In this document: positions 22,873 through 32,799 of the stretch, one piece after another | Position numbering within the stretch: position 1 is the stretch's first letter | Layout of the letters: every line of letters starts with the position of its first letter | Origin: Pseudomonas viridiflava | GTDB lineage: Bacteria; Pseudomonadota; Gammaproteobacteria; Pseudomonadales; Pseudomonadaceae | DNA length: 64,000 nt | Reading direction: 5' to 3' | Assembly (NCBI RefSeq): GCF_900582195.1 | Contig: NZ_UTHA01000130.1 | Location: forward strand, 95,743-159,742 | Notes under the pieces: model-generated | Database searches by the model: none | What the model was told of the DNA's origin: nothing | Seen by the model: only the letters and a program-made list of their open reading frames with translations | Translations under genes and position numbers: made by a program

Positions 22873-23345
22873 TCAAATACCCAATGACCGTCCAGGGCGC
22901 TAAAGCCCTGGAAGAAGAACACGCTCACCTGACCAAGGTCGTCCGTCCGAAGCTCAGCCAGGACATCGGTACGGCCCGCGAGTTGGGTGACTTGAAGGAA
23001 AACGCTGAATACCATGCTGCCCGCGAACAGCAAGGCATGGTCGAGGCGCGGATTCGCGACATCGAAGGCCGGATTCAGAATCAGGTCATCATCGATGTCA
23101 CGACCATCCCGCACACCGGCAAGGTGATTTTCGGCACGACCGTCGAAATCGCCAACGTCGAGACCGATGAAAGCGTCACTTACCACATCGTGGGTGAGGA
23201 TGAGGCTGACTTCAAACTCGGCAAGATTTCGGTCGGCTCGCCTTTGGCCCGTGCCTTGATCGGCAAGGAAGAGGGCGATGTGGTCGCCGTAAAGACGCCG
23301 AGCGGCGTTATCGAGTACGAGATTGTCGAAGTCCGTCACATCTGA
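22869..23345 (+). CDS. greA: Transcription elongation factor GreA
   Basis: A 158-residue protein. The N-terminal antiparallel coiled coil (to about residue 75) carries the acidic tip in [19 protein letters not shown], and the C-terminal FKBP-like domain follows. GreA enters the RNA polymerase secondary channel and stimulates cleavage of backtracked RNA. It overlaps carB by four bases, the carAB-greA operon known in pseudomonads. A GC-rich hairpin (23351-23373) follows the stop. Confidence 0.97.
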
Positions 23346-23350
23346 AAAAG

Positions 23351-23373
23351 GGCGCCCGCTGCACGCGGGCGCC
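23351..23373 (+). terminator. Hairpin between greA and the downstream membrane-protein gene
   Basis: ggcgcccgc/gcgggcgcc, a 9-base perfect stem with a 5-base loop. It starts 6 bases after the greA stop and ends directly before the next ATG (23374). There is no T-run, so complete termination is unlikely. It could instead mask the downstream ribosome site. Confidence 0.6.
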
Positions 23374-23778
23374 ATGCTTTGGCAGCTGACCCAGATGCTT
23401 TGGGTCGGCGGTCTATGGCTGATTCATCTCGGTTTGCAGCCGGCGCTGGGCAAGATCGGCCTGGCGCCACTGCTCATCGATGAGGTTGCCAGTGCATTCG
23501 AAGTGCTGGTGGTGGGGTTTGCCGCCGCATGCGTTATTTTTCAGGCTTTGGTGCTGGTACAGGCCGAGGGCCTTGCCAGTCTATGGCGGGATTTTCGCGG
23601 GCAGGTGCTGCTGATGGCGTTGTATGCGTGTGCGATGTTTGTCGCAGTGCGTGTCGGCTGGCCGGATGCGCAGCGCTGGCAGGTGTTCAGTTATCTGGTT
23701 CTGGGCTTTTCCGGGCTGGTGCTGATAATGCAGCCGGTGCCGGGATGGAGTGGCAGGGTGCGCGAAGCACACCCTTGA
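23374..23778 (+). CDS. Small membrane protein, DUF4149-like
   Basis: A 134-residue protein with about four hydrophobic helices. It opens with a WVGGLWLIHLGLQPAL motif like that of DUF4149 proteins and has no charged active-site pattern. Its function is unknown; homologues between greA and yhbY are sometimes labelled transporters without evidence. The ATG at 23374 places the start at the foot of a GC-rich hairpin. An upstream in-frame start at 23323 would overlap greA by 23 bases. It is convergent with yhbY, with a 9-base gap. Confidence 0.7.
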   Translation: MLWQLTQMLWVGGLWLIHLGLQPALGKIGLAPLLIDEVASAFEVLVVGFAAACVIFQALVLVQAEGLASLWRDFRGQVLLMALYACAMFVAVRVGWPDAQRWQVFSYLVLGFSGLVLIMQPVPGWSGRVREAHP

Positions 23779-23787
23779 CCCTTGTCA

Positions 23788-24096
23788 TCACTTGAAGCGA
23801 TGAACGTTCGACAGCTGCTTGTTGACGCTGAAGTTCTTGCGGTAAACCAGTGCCATCTTGCCGATGACCTGCACCAGATCCGCTTTGCCAACCTTGCACA
23901 GTTCTGCGATATGCGCCAGGCGCGACTCGCGATCAAGGATGTTGAGCTTGATTTTGATCAGCTCATGATCCGCCAAAGCGCGTTCAAGTTCGGCTAAAAC
24001 ACCTTCAGTCAAACCGTTGTCAGCCACCGTCAAAACTGGTTTGAGGTGGTGGCCAATGGATTTGTACTGTTTCTTCTGCTCTGGAGTGAGCGGCAT
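23788..24096 (-). CDS. yhbY: YhbY/CRS1-type RNA-binding protein
   Basis: A 102-residue single CRM-domain protein: LTPEQKKQYKSIGHHLKPVLTVADNGLTE, HELIKIKLN, and the RNA-contacting GKMALVYRKN near the C-terminus. YhbY associates with pre-50S ribosomal particles. It is divergent from rlmE, another 50S factor, as in E. coli. A 21-base palindrome lies between them. Confidence 0.93.
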   Translation of the reverse strand: MPLTPEQKKQYKSIGHHLKPVLTVADNGLTEGVLAELERALADHELIKIKLNILDRESRLAHIAELCKVGKADLVQVIGKMALVYRKNFSVNKQLSNVHRFK

Positions 24097-24099
24097 AAT

Positions 24100-24142
24100 C
24101 TGACCCTTTCGTCTGGATTCTGTAAAATGGCGGCCATTTTAC
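24100..24142 (+). promoter_or_regulatory. Promoter of rlmE built on a 21-base palindrome
   Basis: CTGACC (24100-24105), a 17-base spacer and TAAAAT (24123-24128) form a sigma-70-like promoter for rlmE. The -10 lies in a perfect palindrome (24122-24142), which supplies the same TAAAAT on the minus strand for yhbY. On that strand the only -35 candidate (TTGGGC, 24161-24166) is 19 bases away and weak. Confidence 0.5.
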
Positions 24143-24197
24143 CCGAGGGCTCGTGGATCCGCCCAATTAATCACGACCCTTATCAACGAGGTGCCCA

Positions 24198-24827
24198 ATG
24201 GCGCGTTCCAAGACAAGCCTTGGTTGGCTGAAAAGACATGTCAATGATCCTTATGTGAAACAAGCACAGAAGGATGGCTACCGCTCGCGTGCGAGTTACA
24301 AGCTTCTGGAGATCCAGGAGAAATACAAGCTGATCCGTCCCGGCATGAGCGTTGTCGACCTGGGTGCTGCGCCTGGTGGCTGGTCGCAGGTTACCAGTCG
24401 GCTGATCGGTGGACAGGGACGTCTGATCGCTTCGGACATCCTGGAAATGGACAGCATTCCGGACGTGACTTTCATTCAGGGTGACTTCACCGAGGACGAA
24501 GTGCTCGGGCGGATCCTTGAAGCCGTGGGTAATTCGCAGGTGGACCTTGTGATTTCCGATATGGCCCCCAATATGAGTGGTACGCCTGAAGTGGATATGC
24601 CGAAGGCCATGTTCCTTTGCGAGCTGGCACTTGATCTGGCGGAACGGATACTCAAGCCCGGTGGTAATTTCGTGATCAAGATTTTTCAAGGCGAAGGGTT
24701 TGATGTTTACCTGAAGGATGCCCGCAAGAAGTTCGACAAGATCCAGATGATCAAGCCGGATTCCTCCCGTGGCAGCTCTCGCGAGCAGTACATGCTGGCT
24801 TGGGGCTATCGCGGACGTAGCGAGTAA
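24198..24827 (+). CDS. rlmE: 23S rRNA (U2552-2'-O) methyltransferase RlmE (FtsJ/RrmJ)
   Basis: A 209-residue Rossmann methyltransferase: SAM motif [12 protein letters not shown], then DMAPNMSG and [15 protein letters not shown] with the K-D-K-E catalytic residues of the family. It methylates the ribose of U2552 in the A-loop, a late step of 50S maturation, and is heat-inducible in E. coli. It is followed by ftsH (193-base gap), the conserved rlmE-ftsH pair. No gene is seen in the gap. Confidence 0.97.
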   Translation: MARSKTSLGWLKRHVNDPYVKQAQKDGYRSRASYKLLEIQEKYKLIRPGMSVVDLGAAPGGWSQVTSRLIGGQGRLIASDILEMDSIPDVTFIQGDFTEDEVLGRILEAVGNSQVDLVISDMAPNMSGTPEVDMPKAMFLCELALDLAERILKPGGNFVIKIFQGEGFDVYLKDARKKFDKIQMIKPDSSRGSSREQYMLAWGYRGRSE

Positions 24828-25020
24828 AACGAGGTTTTTGTGCAGGGTGATAGGTTTTTAGTATTTCGCCCGGCGAGCATTAACGAATATTGTGTAGAAA
24901 GTGTTTCACAAAGGGTTACAGACGGCGCCTGCCAGAGCCGTAGGTAATGTAGTAAGTTAGGCCGGTGAATATCATGCGAAGCGCGCGCCAGTAGCGGAGC
25001 TTGCTTCAGAGGGTAGTTAA

Positions 25021-26937
25021 TTGAACGATATGGCAAAGAATCTGATCCTGTGGTTGATCATCGCGGCTGTCCTGGTGACGGTGATGAACAACTTCTCCAG
25101 CCCTAACGAGCCGCAGACCCTCAACTATTCCGACTTCATCCAGCAGGTCAAGGATGGCAAGGTCGAGCGCGTAGCGGTTGATGGCTATGTAATCACCGGC
25201 AAGCGCAACGATGGCGACAGCTTCAAGACCATTCGTCCGGCAATTCAGGACAATGGCCTGATCGGCGATCTGGTTGACAACCACGTTGTGGTCGAAGGCA
25301 AGCAGCCTGAACAGCAAAGCATCTGGACCCAGCTTCTGGTGGCCAGCTTCCCGATCCTGGTGATCATTGCGGTGTTCATGTTCTTCATGCGCCAGATGCA
25401 GGGCGGTGCCGGTGGCAAGGGCGGGCCGATGAGCTTTGGCAAGAGCAAGGCGCGTCTGCTTTCCGAAGACCAGGTGAAAACCACATTGGCTGACGTTGCC
25501 GGTTGCGACGAAGCCAAGGAAGAAGTCGGCGAACTGGTTGAATTCCTCCGTGATCCGGGCAAGTTCCAGCGCCTGGGCGGTCGTATTCCTCGCGGTGTGC
25601 TGATGGTCGGTCCTCCGGGTACCGGTAAAACCTTGCTGGCCAAGGCGATTGCCGGCGAAGCCAAGGTGCCTTTCTTCACTATTTCCGGTTCTGACTTCGT
25701 CGAGATGTTCGTCGGTGTTGGTGCCAGCCGTGTTCGTGACATGTTCGAGCAGGCCAAGAAGCACGCGCCATGCATTATCTTCATCGACGAAATCGACGCC
25801 GTCGGTCGCCATCGTGGCGCCGGCATGGGTGGCGGTCACGACGAGCGCGAGCAGACTCTTAACCAGTTGCTGGTTGAGATGGACGGCTTCGAAATGAACG
25901 ATGGCATCATTGTTATCGCTGCAACCAACCGTCCAGACGTACTCGACCCTGCGCTGCTGCGTCCGGGCCGTTTCGACCGTCAGGTCGTGGTTGGTTTGCC
26001 GGATATCCGTGGTCGCGAACAAATCCTCAAAGTACACATGCGCAAAGTGCCAATGGGTGACGACGTCGCTCCGGCCGTTATCGCGCGTGGTACTCCGGGC
26101 TTCTCCGGTGCTGACCTGGCTAACCTGGTCAACGAAGCGTCTTTGTTCGCTGCACGTAGCGGCAAGCGCATTGTTGAAATGAAAGAGTTCGAACTGGCGA
26201 AAGACAAGATCATGATGGGCGCCGAGCGCAAATCGATGGTCATGTCCGAGAAGGAGAAGCAGAACACCGCTTATCACGAAGCAGGTCATGCCATTGTTGG
26301 TCGGGTCGTACCTGAGCATGATCCGGTCTACAAGGTATCGATCATTCCGCGCGGCCGTGCGCTGGGTGTGACCATGTTCCTGCCGGAAGAGGATCGCTAC
26401 AGCCTGTCCAAGCGCGCGCTGATCAGTCAGATCTGCTCCCTGTACGGCGGCCGTATTGCAGAAGAAATGACCCTGGGCTTCGACGGTGTAACTACCGGCG
26501 CCTCTAACGACATCATGCGTGCCAGCCAGATTGCGCGGAACATGGTGACCAAGTGGGGGTTGTCGGAAAAACTCGGTCCGCTGATGTATGCCGAAGAAGA
26601 GGGTGAAGTGTTCCTCGGTCGCGGCGGTGGCGGTCAGGCTGCCAGCTTCTCCGGTGAGACAGCCAAGCTGATCGACTCCGAAGTGCGCAGCATCATCGAC
26701 CAGTGCTACGGCACCGCCAAGCAGATCCTTACGGACAACCGTGACAAGCTTGATGCGATGGCTGATGCGCTGATGAAGTACGAAACGATCGATGCTGAAC
26801 AGATCGACGACATCATGGCGGGTCGCACTCCTCGCGAGCCACGTGACTGGTCGGGTGGCACCGGTACGCCACCACCACCAGTGGTGCGGGACGAACGTCC
26901 TGAAACACCGATTGGCGGTCCGGCTGCTGACGTTTAA
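25021..26937 (+). CDS. ftsH: ATP-dependent zinc metalloprotease FtsH
   Basis: A 638-residue membrane AAA+ protease. It has two N-terminal membrane helices around a small periplasmic domain (about residues 4-125), Walker A GPPGTGKT (197-204), Walker [12 protein letters not shown] with SRH further on, and zinc site HEAGH (419-423). It degrades LpxC, SecY and other misassembled membrane proteins. I took the TTG at 25021 as start, because gaggg sits 7 bases upstream. The ATG at 25030 is 16 bases from it. The proline-rich tail is dispensable in relatives. Confidence 0.96.
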   Translation: MNDMAKNLILWLIIAAVLVTVMNNFSSPNEPQTLNYSDFIQQVKDGKVERVAVDGYVITGKRNDGDSFKTIRPAIQDNGLIGDLVDNHVVVEGKQPEQQSIWTQLLVASFPILVIIAVFMFFMRQMQGGAGGKGGPMSFGKSKARLLSEDQVKTTLADVAGCDEAKEEVGELVEFLRDPGKFQRLGGRIPRGVLMVGPPGTGKTLLAKAIAGEAKVPFFTISGSDFVEMFVGVGASRVRDMFEQAKKHAPCIIFIDEIDAVGRHRGAGMGGGHDEREQTLNQLLVEMDGFEMNDGIIVIAATNRPDVLDPALLRPGRFDRQVVVGLPDIRGREQILKVHMRKVPMGDDVAPAVIARGTPGFSGADLANLVNEASLFAARSGKRIVEMKEFELAKDKIMMGAERKSMVMSEKEKQNTAYHEAGHAIVGRVVPEHDPVYKVSIIPRGRALGVTMFLPEEDRYSLSKRALISQICSLYGGRIAEEMTLGFDGVTTGASNDIMRASQIARNMVTKWGLSEKLGPLMYAEEEGEVFLGRGGGGQAASFSGETAKLIDSEVRSIIDQCYGTAKQILTDNRDKLDAMADALMKYETIDAEQIDDIMAGRTPREPRDWSGGTGTPPPPVVRDERPETPIGGPAADV

Positions 26938-26945
26938 GGTTTGAA

Positions 26946-27797
26946 ATGACTTCTGTACAGTCCCTGACCCGGTTGCCTTGCGGCAACCGGGTTCTTGATT
27001 TGGCCCAGACGCATGTCATGGGTATTCTCAATGTAACCCCTGATTCTTTCTCTGACGGCGGCCAATACAGCCAGATCGACGCGGCGCTGCGCCACGCCGA
27101 AGCCATGGTGGCGGCCGGCGCGACGCTGATTGATGTCGGCGGCGAATCTACTCGGCCTGGCGCGCGAGCAGTGTCCCCGCTCGAAGAGCTTGAGCGCGTG
27201 GCGCCGATTGTCGAGCTGATCAATCGCGAACTTGATGTGATCATCTCGGTGGACACTTCTACGCCAGCGGTGATGCGTGAAACTGCGCGACTGGGTGCCG
27301 GGTTGATCAATGATGTGCGATCGCTACAGCGCGATGGTGCGCTGGATGCAGCGGCGGCGACAGGCTTGCCAGTATGTCTGATGCATATGCTCGGTGAGCC
27401 AGGCGATATGCAGGACAATCCGCAATATCAGGATGTCACTCGCGAGGTTGGTGAATTTCTCGCGCAGCGGATGTCGGTATGTGCAGCATCAGGTATTCCC
27501 GCCGAGCGCATCATCCTCGATCCGGGCTTTGGTTTCGCCAAAACCCTGCAGCACAATCTAAGCTTGTTCAAGCACATGGAGGCCCTGCATGCGTTGGGTC
27601 GGCCTCTGCTTGTCGGTGTTTCACGGAAGAGCATGATCGGGCACGCGCTGAATCGTCCTGTCGGCGAGCGTTTGAATGGTGGTCTGGCACTGGCGGCACT
27701 GGCGTCAGTCAAGGGTGCGCGTATATTGCGTGTCCACGATGTGGCAGAGACGGTCGATGTGGTGCGTATGATCGCCGCCGTTGAATCAGCCGAATAA
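26946..27797 (+). CDS. folP: Dihydropteroate synthase
   Basis: A 283-residue TIM-barrel enzyme with both family signatures: [15 protein letters not shown] and [11 protein letters not shown]. It joins p-aminobenzoate to dihydropterin pyrophosphate in folate synthesis and is the sulfonamide target. It starts 8 bases after ftsH and is followed by glmM with a 16-base gap, so it belongs to one operon (ftsH-folP-glmM, as in E. coli). Confidence 0.98.
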   Translation: MTSVQSLTRLPCGNRVLDLAQTHVMGILNVTPDSFSDGGQYSQIDAALRHAEAMVAAGATLIDVGGESTRPGARAVSPLEELERVAPIVELINRELDVIISVDTSTPAVMRETARLGAGLINDVRSLQRDGALDAAAATGLPVCLMHMLGEPGDMQDNPQYQDVTREVGEFLAQRMSVCAASGIPAERIILDPGFGFAKTLQHNLSLFKHMEALHALGRPLLVGVSRKSMIGHALNRPVGERLNGGLALAALASVKGARILRVHDVAETVDVVRMIAAVESAE

Positions 27798-27813
27798 GAA
27801 TGATGGAGCACTT

Positions 27814-29151
27814 ATGAGCAAGAAATACTTTGGTACTGACGGCATTCGTGGTCGAGTCGGTGAATATCCGATTACTCCTGATTTCATGCTCAAGCTTGGC
27901 TGGGCTGCCGGCATGGCCTTTCGCAAGATGGGCGCCTGCAAGGTGCTGGTCGGCAAGGACACGCGGATTTCCGGTTACATGTTCGAGTCTGCTCTGGAGG
28001 CCGGTCTGACATCGGCGGGCGCTGATGTGATGCTGCTGGGTCCCATGCCGACACCGGCGATCGCCTATCTGTCGCGCACGTTCCAGGCTGAGGCCGGTAT
28101 CGTGATCAGCGCTTCGCACAATCCGCACGACGATAACGGCATCAAGTTCTTCTCCGGTAAAGGCACCAAGCTCCCGGATGAGCTGGAGTTGATGATCGAA
28201 GAGCTGCTCGATACGCCCATGACCGTGGTTGAGTCGAGCAAGATCGGCAAAGTCTCGCGGATCAATGATGCGTCGGGCCGATACATCGAATTCTGCAAAA
28301 GCAGCGTGCCGACAGGCACCAGTTTTTCTGGACTCAAGATCGTTATCGACTGCGCGCACGGGGCGACCTATAAGGTGGCTCCGAGCGTTTTCCGTGAGTT
28401 GGGTGCAGAAGTGGTGGTGCTCTCGGCGCAGCCAAATGGTCTGAACATCAACGAAAATTGTGGCTCGACCCATATGGGGCAGTTGCAGGCCGCGGTGCTG
28501 GCCGAGCACGCCGATCTGGGTATCGCTTTTGATGGCGACGGCGATCGGGTTTTGATGGTCGATCACACCGGCGCGATTGTCGATGGTGATGAGCTGCTGT
28601 TCATCATCGCTCGCGATCTGCACGAGCGCGGAAAATTGCACGGCGGAGTGGTAGGCACCTTGATGAGTAATCTGGGGCTGGAGCTCGCGCTGGCTGATCT
28701 TTCGATTCCATTTATTCGTGCCAATGTCGGCGACCGCTACGTGATCGCCGAGTTGCTTGAGCGCAATTGGCTGGTCGGCGGCGAGAATTCGGGGCATATC
28801 GTTTGCTTCAATCACACCACGACCGGTGATGCGATCATCGCTGCGTTACAGGTACTGATGGCGCTGAAGACCCGCAGCCAAGGTTTGGCGCAGGCGCGTC
28901 AGGCATTGCGCAAGTGCCCTCAGGTGCTGATCAATGTGCGTTTCGGTGGTGGCGAAAGTCCGCTGGAGCACCCGGCTGTCAAGGAGGCCAGTGCGCGTGT
29001 AACCCAGGCAATGGCAGGGCGCGGTCGCGTGCTTTTGCGCAAGTCCGGAACGGAGCCTCTGGTGCGTGTAATGGTCGAAGGCGAGGACGAAACCCAGGTT
29101 CGCAACTACGCCGAAGAGCTGGCAAAACTGGTAACTGAAGTTTCTGCCTGA
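27814..29151 (+). CDS. glmM: Phosphoglucosamine mutase
   Basis: A 445-residue member of the alpha-D-phosphohexomutase family. The phosphoserine loop is [11 protein letters not shown] (catalytic Ser101), the Mg loop is DGDGDR, the sugar-binding loop is GGENSGH, and the phosphate-binding [12 protein letters not shown] is near the end. It converts glucosamine-6-P to glucosamine-1-P for UDP-GlcNAc, peptidoglycan and LPS. The ATG at 27814 gives [13 protein letters not shown]; a longer frame reaches back into folP and is not used. Confidence 0.98.
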   Translation: MSKKYFGTDGIRGRVGEYPITPDFMLKLGWAAGMAFRKMGACKVLVGKDTRISGYMFESALEAGLTSAGADVMLLGPMPTPAIAYLSRTFQAEAGIVISASHNPHDDNGIKFFSGKGTKLPDELELMIEELLDTPMTVVESSKIGKVSRINDASGRYIEFCKSSVPTGTSFSGLKIVIDCAHGATYKVAPSVFRELGAEVVVLSAQPNGLNINENCGSTHMGQLQAAVLAEHADLGIAFDGDGDRVLMVDHTGAIVDGDELLFIIARDLHERGKLHGGVVGTLMSNLGLELALADLSIPFIRANVGDRYVIAELLERNWLVGGENSGHIVCFNHTTTGDAIIAALQVLMALKTRSQGLAQARQALRKCPQVLINVRFGGGESPLEHPAVKEASARVTQAMAGRGRVLLRKSGTEPLVRVMVEGEDETQVRNYAEELAKLVTEVSA

Positions 29152-29216
29152 TACGGCTTGCAAGCCATGATTGTGTTGGGTAACATCTGCGCCCACTTTG
29201 ACCGACGAGGTACAGC

Positions 29217-29972
29217 ATGCGTCGCCCTATGGTAGCTGGTAACTGGAAGATGCACGGTACCCGCGCCAGCGTCGCTGAGCTGATCAACGGCCTTCGTCAT
29301 CTGGCCTTGCCAAGCGGTGTTGATGTCGCGGTATTCCCGCCTTGCTTGTATATCAATCAAGTGATTGATGGCTTGAAAGGCAAATCGATTTCGGTCGGTG
29401 CGCAGAATTCTGCGGTGGAATCCATGCAAGGTGCATTGACCGGTGAAATTGCTCCGAGTCAGTTGGTGGATGCAGGTTGTTCCCTGGTGCTTGTCGGGCA
29501 CTCCGAACGCCGCCAGATAATGGGCGAGCGAGACGGAATGCTGAATCGCAAGTTCGCAGCGGCACAAGCATGTGGCTTGATTCCGGTGTTGTGTATAGGG
29601 GAGACCCTGGAGCAGCGTGAAGCTGGAAAAACTCTTGAAGTTGTCGGGCGTCAGCTGGGCAGTATCATCGAGGAGCTGGGTGTAGGTGCCTTTGCCAAGG
29701 CAGTCATTGCTTACGAGCCAGTCTGGGCTATTGGTACCGGACTGACTGCAACGCCGCAGCAAGCTCAGGATGTGCATAAAGCCATTCGCGAGCAGTTGGC
29801 GGCAGAGAATTCTGAAGTCGCACGAGGTGTGCGGCTTCTATACGGCGGCAGCGTGAAGGCGGCCAATGCGGTCGAACTGTTCGGCATGCCGGATATCGAT
29901 GGGGGGCTCATTGGTGGAGCTTCCCTGAATGCAGATGAGTTCGGTGCGATCTGTCGCGCCGCGGGAAACTGA
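29217..29972 (+). CDS. tpiA: Triosephosphate isomerase
   Basis: A 251-residue TIM barrel with all catalytic residues: Lys11 (GNWKM), His95 (VGHSERR), Glu167 ([11 protein letters not shown]), and the phosphate loop [12 protein letters not shown]. It interconverts dihydroxyacetone phosphate and glyceraldehyde-3-P. Its place between glmM and secG is typical of Pseudomonas; enterics have glmM next to secG. Only 4 bases separate it from secG. Confidence 0.98.
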   Translation: MRRPMVAGNWKMHGTRASVAELINGLRHLALPSGVDVAVFPPCLYINQVIDGLKGKSISVGAQNSAVESMQGALTGEIAPSQLVDAGCSLVLVGHSERRQIMGERDGMLNRKFAAAQACGLIPVLCIGETLEQREAGKTLEVVGRQLGSIIEELGVGAFAKAVIAYEPVWAIGTGLTATPQQAQDVHKAIREQLAAENSEVARGVRLLYGGSVKAANAVELFGMPDIDGGLIGGASLNADEFGAICRAAGN

Positions 29973-29976
29973 AAAA

Positions 29977-30363
29977 ATGCTGGAAACAGTCGTAGTCGTT
30001 TTTCATCTGCTGGGTGCATTGGGCGTAGTTGCTCTGGTTTTGCTGCAGCAGGGTAAGGGTGCGGACGCTGGCGCGTCTTTCGGAGCAGGTGCTTCAAATA
30101 CTGTGTTCGGAAGCCAAGGTTCCTCTACCTTTCTTAGTAAGTTTACTGCTATACTTGCCGCCGGTTTCTTCATAACCAGCTTGGGGTTAGGTTACTTTGC
30201 TAAAGAGAAGGCTCATCAGCTGACTCAAGCAGGATTGCCAGATCCAGCAGTGTTGGAAGTACCTAAGCAACAACAACCGGCTTCTGATGATGTCCCGGTG
30301 CTTCAAGAGCAAAAGTCGGCTACTCCAGCGACTGACGTACCTCCAGCTCAAGAGCAGAAGTAA
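29977..30363 (+). CDS. secG: Protein-export membrane protein SecG
   Basis: A 128-residue protein with two membrane helices joined by the conserved cytoplasmic loop ([27 protein letters not shown]). A hydrophilic tail of about 45 residues, rich in Pro, Gln and Glu, follows. It is the small subunit of the SecYEG translocon. The ATG at 29977 gives [13 protein letters not shown]; the longer frame overlaps tpiA. It is followed directly by the tRNA-Leu gene, as in E. coli (secG-leuU). Confidence 0.96.
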   Translation: MLETVVVVFHLLGALGVVALVLLQQGKGADAGASFGAGASNTVFGSQGSSTFLSKFTAILAAGFFITSLGLGYFAKEKAHQLTQAGLPDPAVLEVPKQQQPASDDVPVLQEQKSATPATDVPPAQEQK

Positions 30364-30385
30364 GAAGGGTTTCAAACGTAGTTTT

Positions 30386-30471
30386 GCCGAGGTGGTGGAA
30401 TTGGTAGACACGCAACCTTGAGGTGGTTGTGCCCATAGGGTGTAGGGGTTCGAGTCCCCTTCTCGGTACCA
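30386..30471 (+). tRNA. tRNA-Leu (anticodon GAG)
   Basis: An 86-base class II tRNA with long variable arm. The acceptor is gccgagg/tctcggt, and the anticodon loop ttGAGgt (anticodon at 30420-30422) is flanked by the perfect stem caacc/ggttg. The T arm is ggggttcgagtcccc and CCA is encoded. It reads CUC/CUU. It lies 22 bases after secG. Confidence 0.97.
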
Positions 30472-30483
30472 ATTAGTCAGGAG

Positions 30484-30505
30484 AGCCCGCTGTTGCGGGC
30501 TTTCT
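30484..30505 (+). terminator. Hairpin after tRNA-Leu
   Basis: agcccgc/gcgggct stem with loop tgtt followed by ttctt. It is a plausible intrinsic terminator or processing signal between the two tRNA genes. Confidence 0.75.
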
Positions 30506-30568
30506 TGCAGGTGGAAGGTTACATTGACCCTATAAGGGATCGGTCGTATACTTCCGCCCCAGCTTTGT

Positions 30569-30645
<77 letters not shown>

Positions 30646-30653
30646 GTTTAAGG

Positions 30654-30675
30654 AGCCCCTTTTAAGGGGCTTTTT
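30654..30675 (+). terminator. Intrinsic terminator after tRNA-fMet
   Basis: agcccctt/aaggggct stem followed by a T-run (tttttgtt), 9 bases after the tRNA CCA end. Confidence 0.85.
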
Positions 30676-30692
30676 GTTAGCTGGACACTTTC

Positions 30693-30743
30693 AACGCCGC
30701 TGTTCGACGGCGTTTCAAGGATGGGCGTTATGCCCATTTTTTT
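30693..30743 (+). promoter_or_regulatory. rimP-nusA-infB leader: two hairpins, second with a seven-T run
   Basis: The first stem is aacgccg/cggcgtt (30693-30714). The second is atgggc/gcccat (30721-30737), which runs into TTTTTTT. The second is a complete intrinsic terminator 42 bases before the rimP GTG, so part of the operon transcription could stop here. In E. coli the same leader carries terminators through which NusA controls its own operon; that role here is inferred. Confidence 0.65.
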
Positions 30744-30784
30744 ATTTTGCAAAGCATGCACATATCATGCACTAGGGGGTTCAG

Positions 30785-31243
30785 GTGTCGAGCAAGCTAG
30801 AAGAGTTGCAGGCCTTGCTGGCCCCGGTGGTCGTGGCCCTGGGCTATGAATGCTGGGGTATCGAGTTTTCGGCTCAGGGTCGTCACTCGATGTTGCGCGT
30901 TTATATCGATAAAGAGGGTGGCGTGCTGGTGGACGATTGCGCCATTGTCAGCCGTCAGATCAGCGGTGTTCTGGATGTTGAAGATCCAATCTCTGTTGAA
31001 TACACCCTCGAAGTTTCCTCGCCTGGCATGGAGCGCCCACTGTTCACTCTTGAGCAGTTTGCAAAGTTTGCCGGTGAACAAGTGAAGATCAAGCTGCGCT
31101 CGCCTTTTGAAGGGCGACGCAACTTTCAGGGCCTTCTGCGCGGTGTAGAAGAGCAGGATGTCGTGGTGCAGGTAGAAGACCATGAGTTCCTGTTGCCGAT
31201 CGATATGATCGACAAGGCCAACATTATTCCCAGTTTTGACTGA
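30785..31243 (+). CDS. rimP: Ribosome maturation factor RimP
   Basis: A 152-residue two-domain protein. The N-terminal alpha/beta domain has [27 protein letters not shown], followed by [15 protein letters not shown]...[14 protein letters not shown]. The C-terminal Sm-like domain has the [14 protein letters not shown] end. It is needed for 30S maturation. It starts with GTG at 30785 and opens the rimP-nusA-infB-rbfA-truB-rpsO-pnp transcript. Confidence 0.97.
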   Translation: MSSKLEELQALLAPVVVALGYECWGIEFSAQGRHSMLRVYIDKEGGVLVDDCAIVSRQISGVLDVEDPISVEYTLEVSSPGMERPLFTLEQFAKFAGEQVKIKLRSPFEGRRNFQGLLRGVEEQDVVVQVEDHEFLLPIDMIDKANIIPSFD

Positions 31244-31290
31244 GACGCGGATCCCGCGGATCCAATGGCTTGCGAAAGGCGAGGCGTACG

Positions 31291-32772
31291 ATGAGCAAAG
31301 AAGTACTGCTGGTTGTTGAGTCGGTATCCAATGAAAAGGGCGTACCGGCAAGCGTAATTTTTGAAGCGCTGGAGCTGGCTCTGGCCACTGCTACCAAAAA
31401 GCGTTTTGAAGACGAAGTTGACCTGCGTGTGGAAATTAACCGCCACACCGGTTCTTACGAAACTTTCCGTCGCTGGACGGTCGTCGAAGAGAATGATCTC
31501 GACGATCCGGCCATCGAAACCTGGCCAACCAAGGTTGCCGAAACGCATCCTGGCGCCAAGGTTGGCGACGTAGTCGAAGAAAAGATCGAATCCATCGAGT
31601 TCGGCCGCATCGCTGCACAGACTGCCAAGCAGGTCATCGTGCAGAAAGTTCGCGAAGCCGAGCGCGCTCAAGTGGTTGACGCTTATCGCGAGCGCCTGGG
31701 AGAAATCATCTCCGGCACCGTGAAAAAAGTCACCCGCGACAACGTGATCGTCGATCTGGGTAACAACGCTGAAGCGTTGCTGGCCCGTGAAGACATCATT
31801 TCTCGCGAAACTTTCCGTGTCGGCGTTCGCCTGCGTGCGCTGCTCAAGGAAATCCGCACCGAGAACCGCGGCCCGCAGCTGATCCTGTCGCGTACTGCAC
31901 CGGAAATGCTGATCGAGCTGTTCCGCATCGAAGTGCCGGAAATTGCCGAAGGCCTGATCGAAGTAATGGCAGCGTCCCGTGATCCGGGTTCGCGTGCCAA
32001 GATCGCCGTCCGCTCGAAGGACAAACGCATCGACCCGCAGGGCGCTTGCATCGGTATGCGCGGTTCGCGCGTCCAGGCAGTGTCGGGTGAGTTGGGCGGT
32101 GAGCGTGTTGATATCGTTCTGTGGGACGACAACCCGGCTCAGTTCGTGATCAACGCCATGTCCCCGGCTGAGGTTGCGGCAATTATCGTTGACGAAGATG
32201 CCCATGCAATGGACATCGCCGTTGGCGCAGACAATCTGGCTCAGGCCATCGGTCGTGGTGGTCAGAACGTGCGTCTGGCGAGCCAGTTGACTGGCTGGAC
32301 CCTGAACGTGATGACCGAATCGGACATCCAGGCTAAGCAGCAAGCAGAAACCGGCGACATCCTGCGCAACTTCATCGACGAGCTGGAAGTCGATGAAGAA
32401 CTGGCTCAGGTGCTGGTAGATGAAGGCTTCACCAGCCTGGAAGAGATTGCCTACGTACCGTTGGAAGAAATGCTCAACATCGACGGCTTTGACGAAGACA
32501 TCGTCAACGAGCTTCGCGCTCGTGCCAAGGATCGTTTGTTGACCAAAGCCATCGCTACTGAGGAAAAGCTGGCAGACGCCCATCCGGCCGAAGACCTGCT
32601 CTCGCTTGAGGGTATGGACAAGGATTTGGCGATGGAACTGGCGGTGCGCGGCGTAATTACCCGCGAAGACCTGGCCGAGCAGTCTATTGACGACCTGCTC
32701 GACATCGACGGCATTGACGATGATCGTGCCGGCAAGTTGATCATGGCCGCCCGAGCCCACTGGTTCGAGTAA
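31291..32772 (+). CDS. nusA: Transcription termination/antitermination factor NusA
   Basis: A 493-residue protein. The N-terminal RNA-polymerase-binding domain spans about 1-130, S1 about 135-200 ([18 protein letters not shown]), and two KH domains about 200-345 ([31 protein letters not shown]). Two C-terminal acidic helix-hairpin-helix repeats span about 360-493, like AR1 and AR2 of E. coli. It modulates pausing, termination and antitermination. The ATG at 31291 gives [12 protein letters not shown]. Confidence 0.98.
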   Translation: MSKEVLLVVESVSNEKGVPASVIFEALELALATATKKRFEDEVDLRVEINRHTGSYETFRRWTVVEENDLDDPAIETWPTKVAETHPGAKVGDVVEEKIESIEFGRIAAQTAKQVIVQKVREAERAQVVDAYRERLGEIISGTVKKVTRDNVIVDLGNNAEALLAREDIISRETFRVGVRLRALLKEIRTENRGPQLILSRTAPEMLIELFRIEVPEIAEGLIEVMAASRDPGSRAKIAVRSKDKRIDPQGACIGMRGSRVQAVSGELGGERVDIVLWDDNPAQFVINAMSPAEVAAIIVDEDAHAMDIAVGADNLAQAIGRGGQNVRLASQLTGWTLNVMTESDIQAKQQAETGDILRNFIDELEVDEELAQVLVDEGFTSLEEIAYVPLEEMLNIDGFDEDIVNELRARAKDRLLTKAIATEEKLADAHPAEDLLSLEGMDKDLAMELAVRGVITREDLAEQSIDDLLDIDGIDDDRAGKLIMAARAHWFE

Positions 32773-32799
32773 TTAGGCGCGGCCTGAGGAGAGAAGTGC

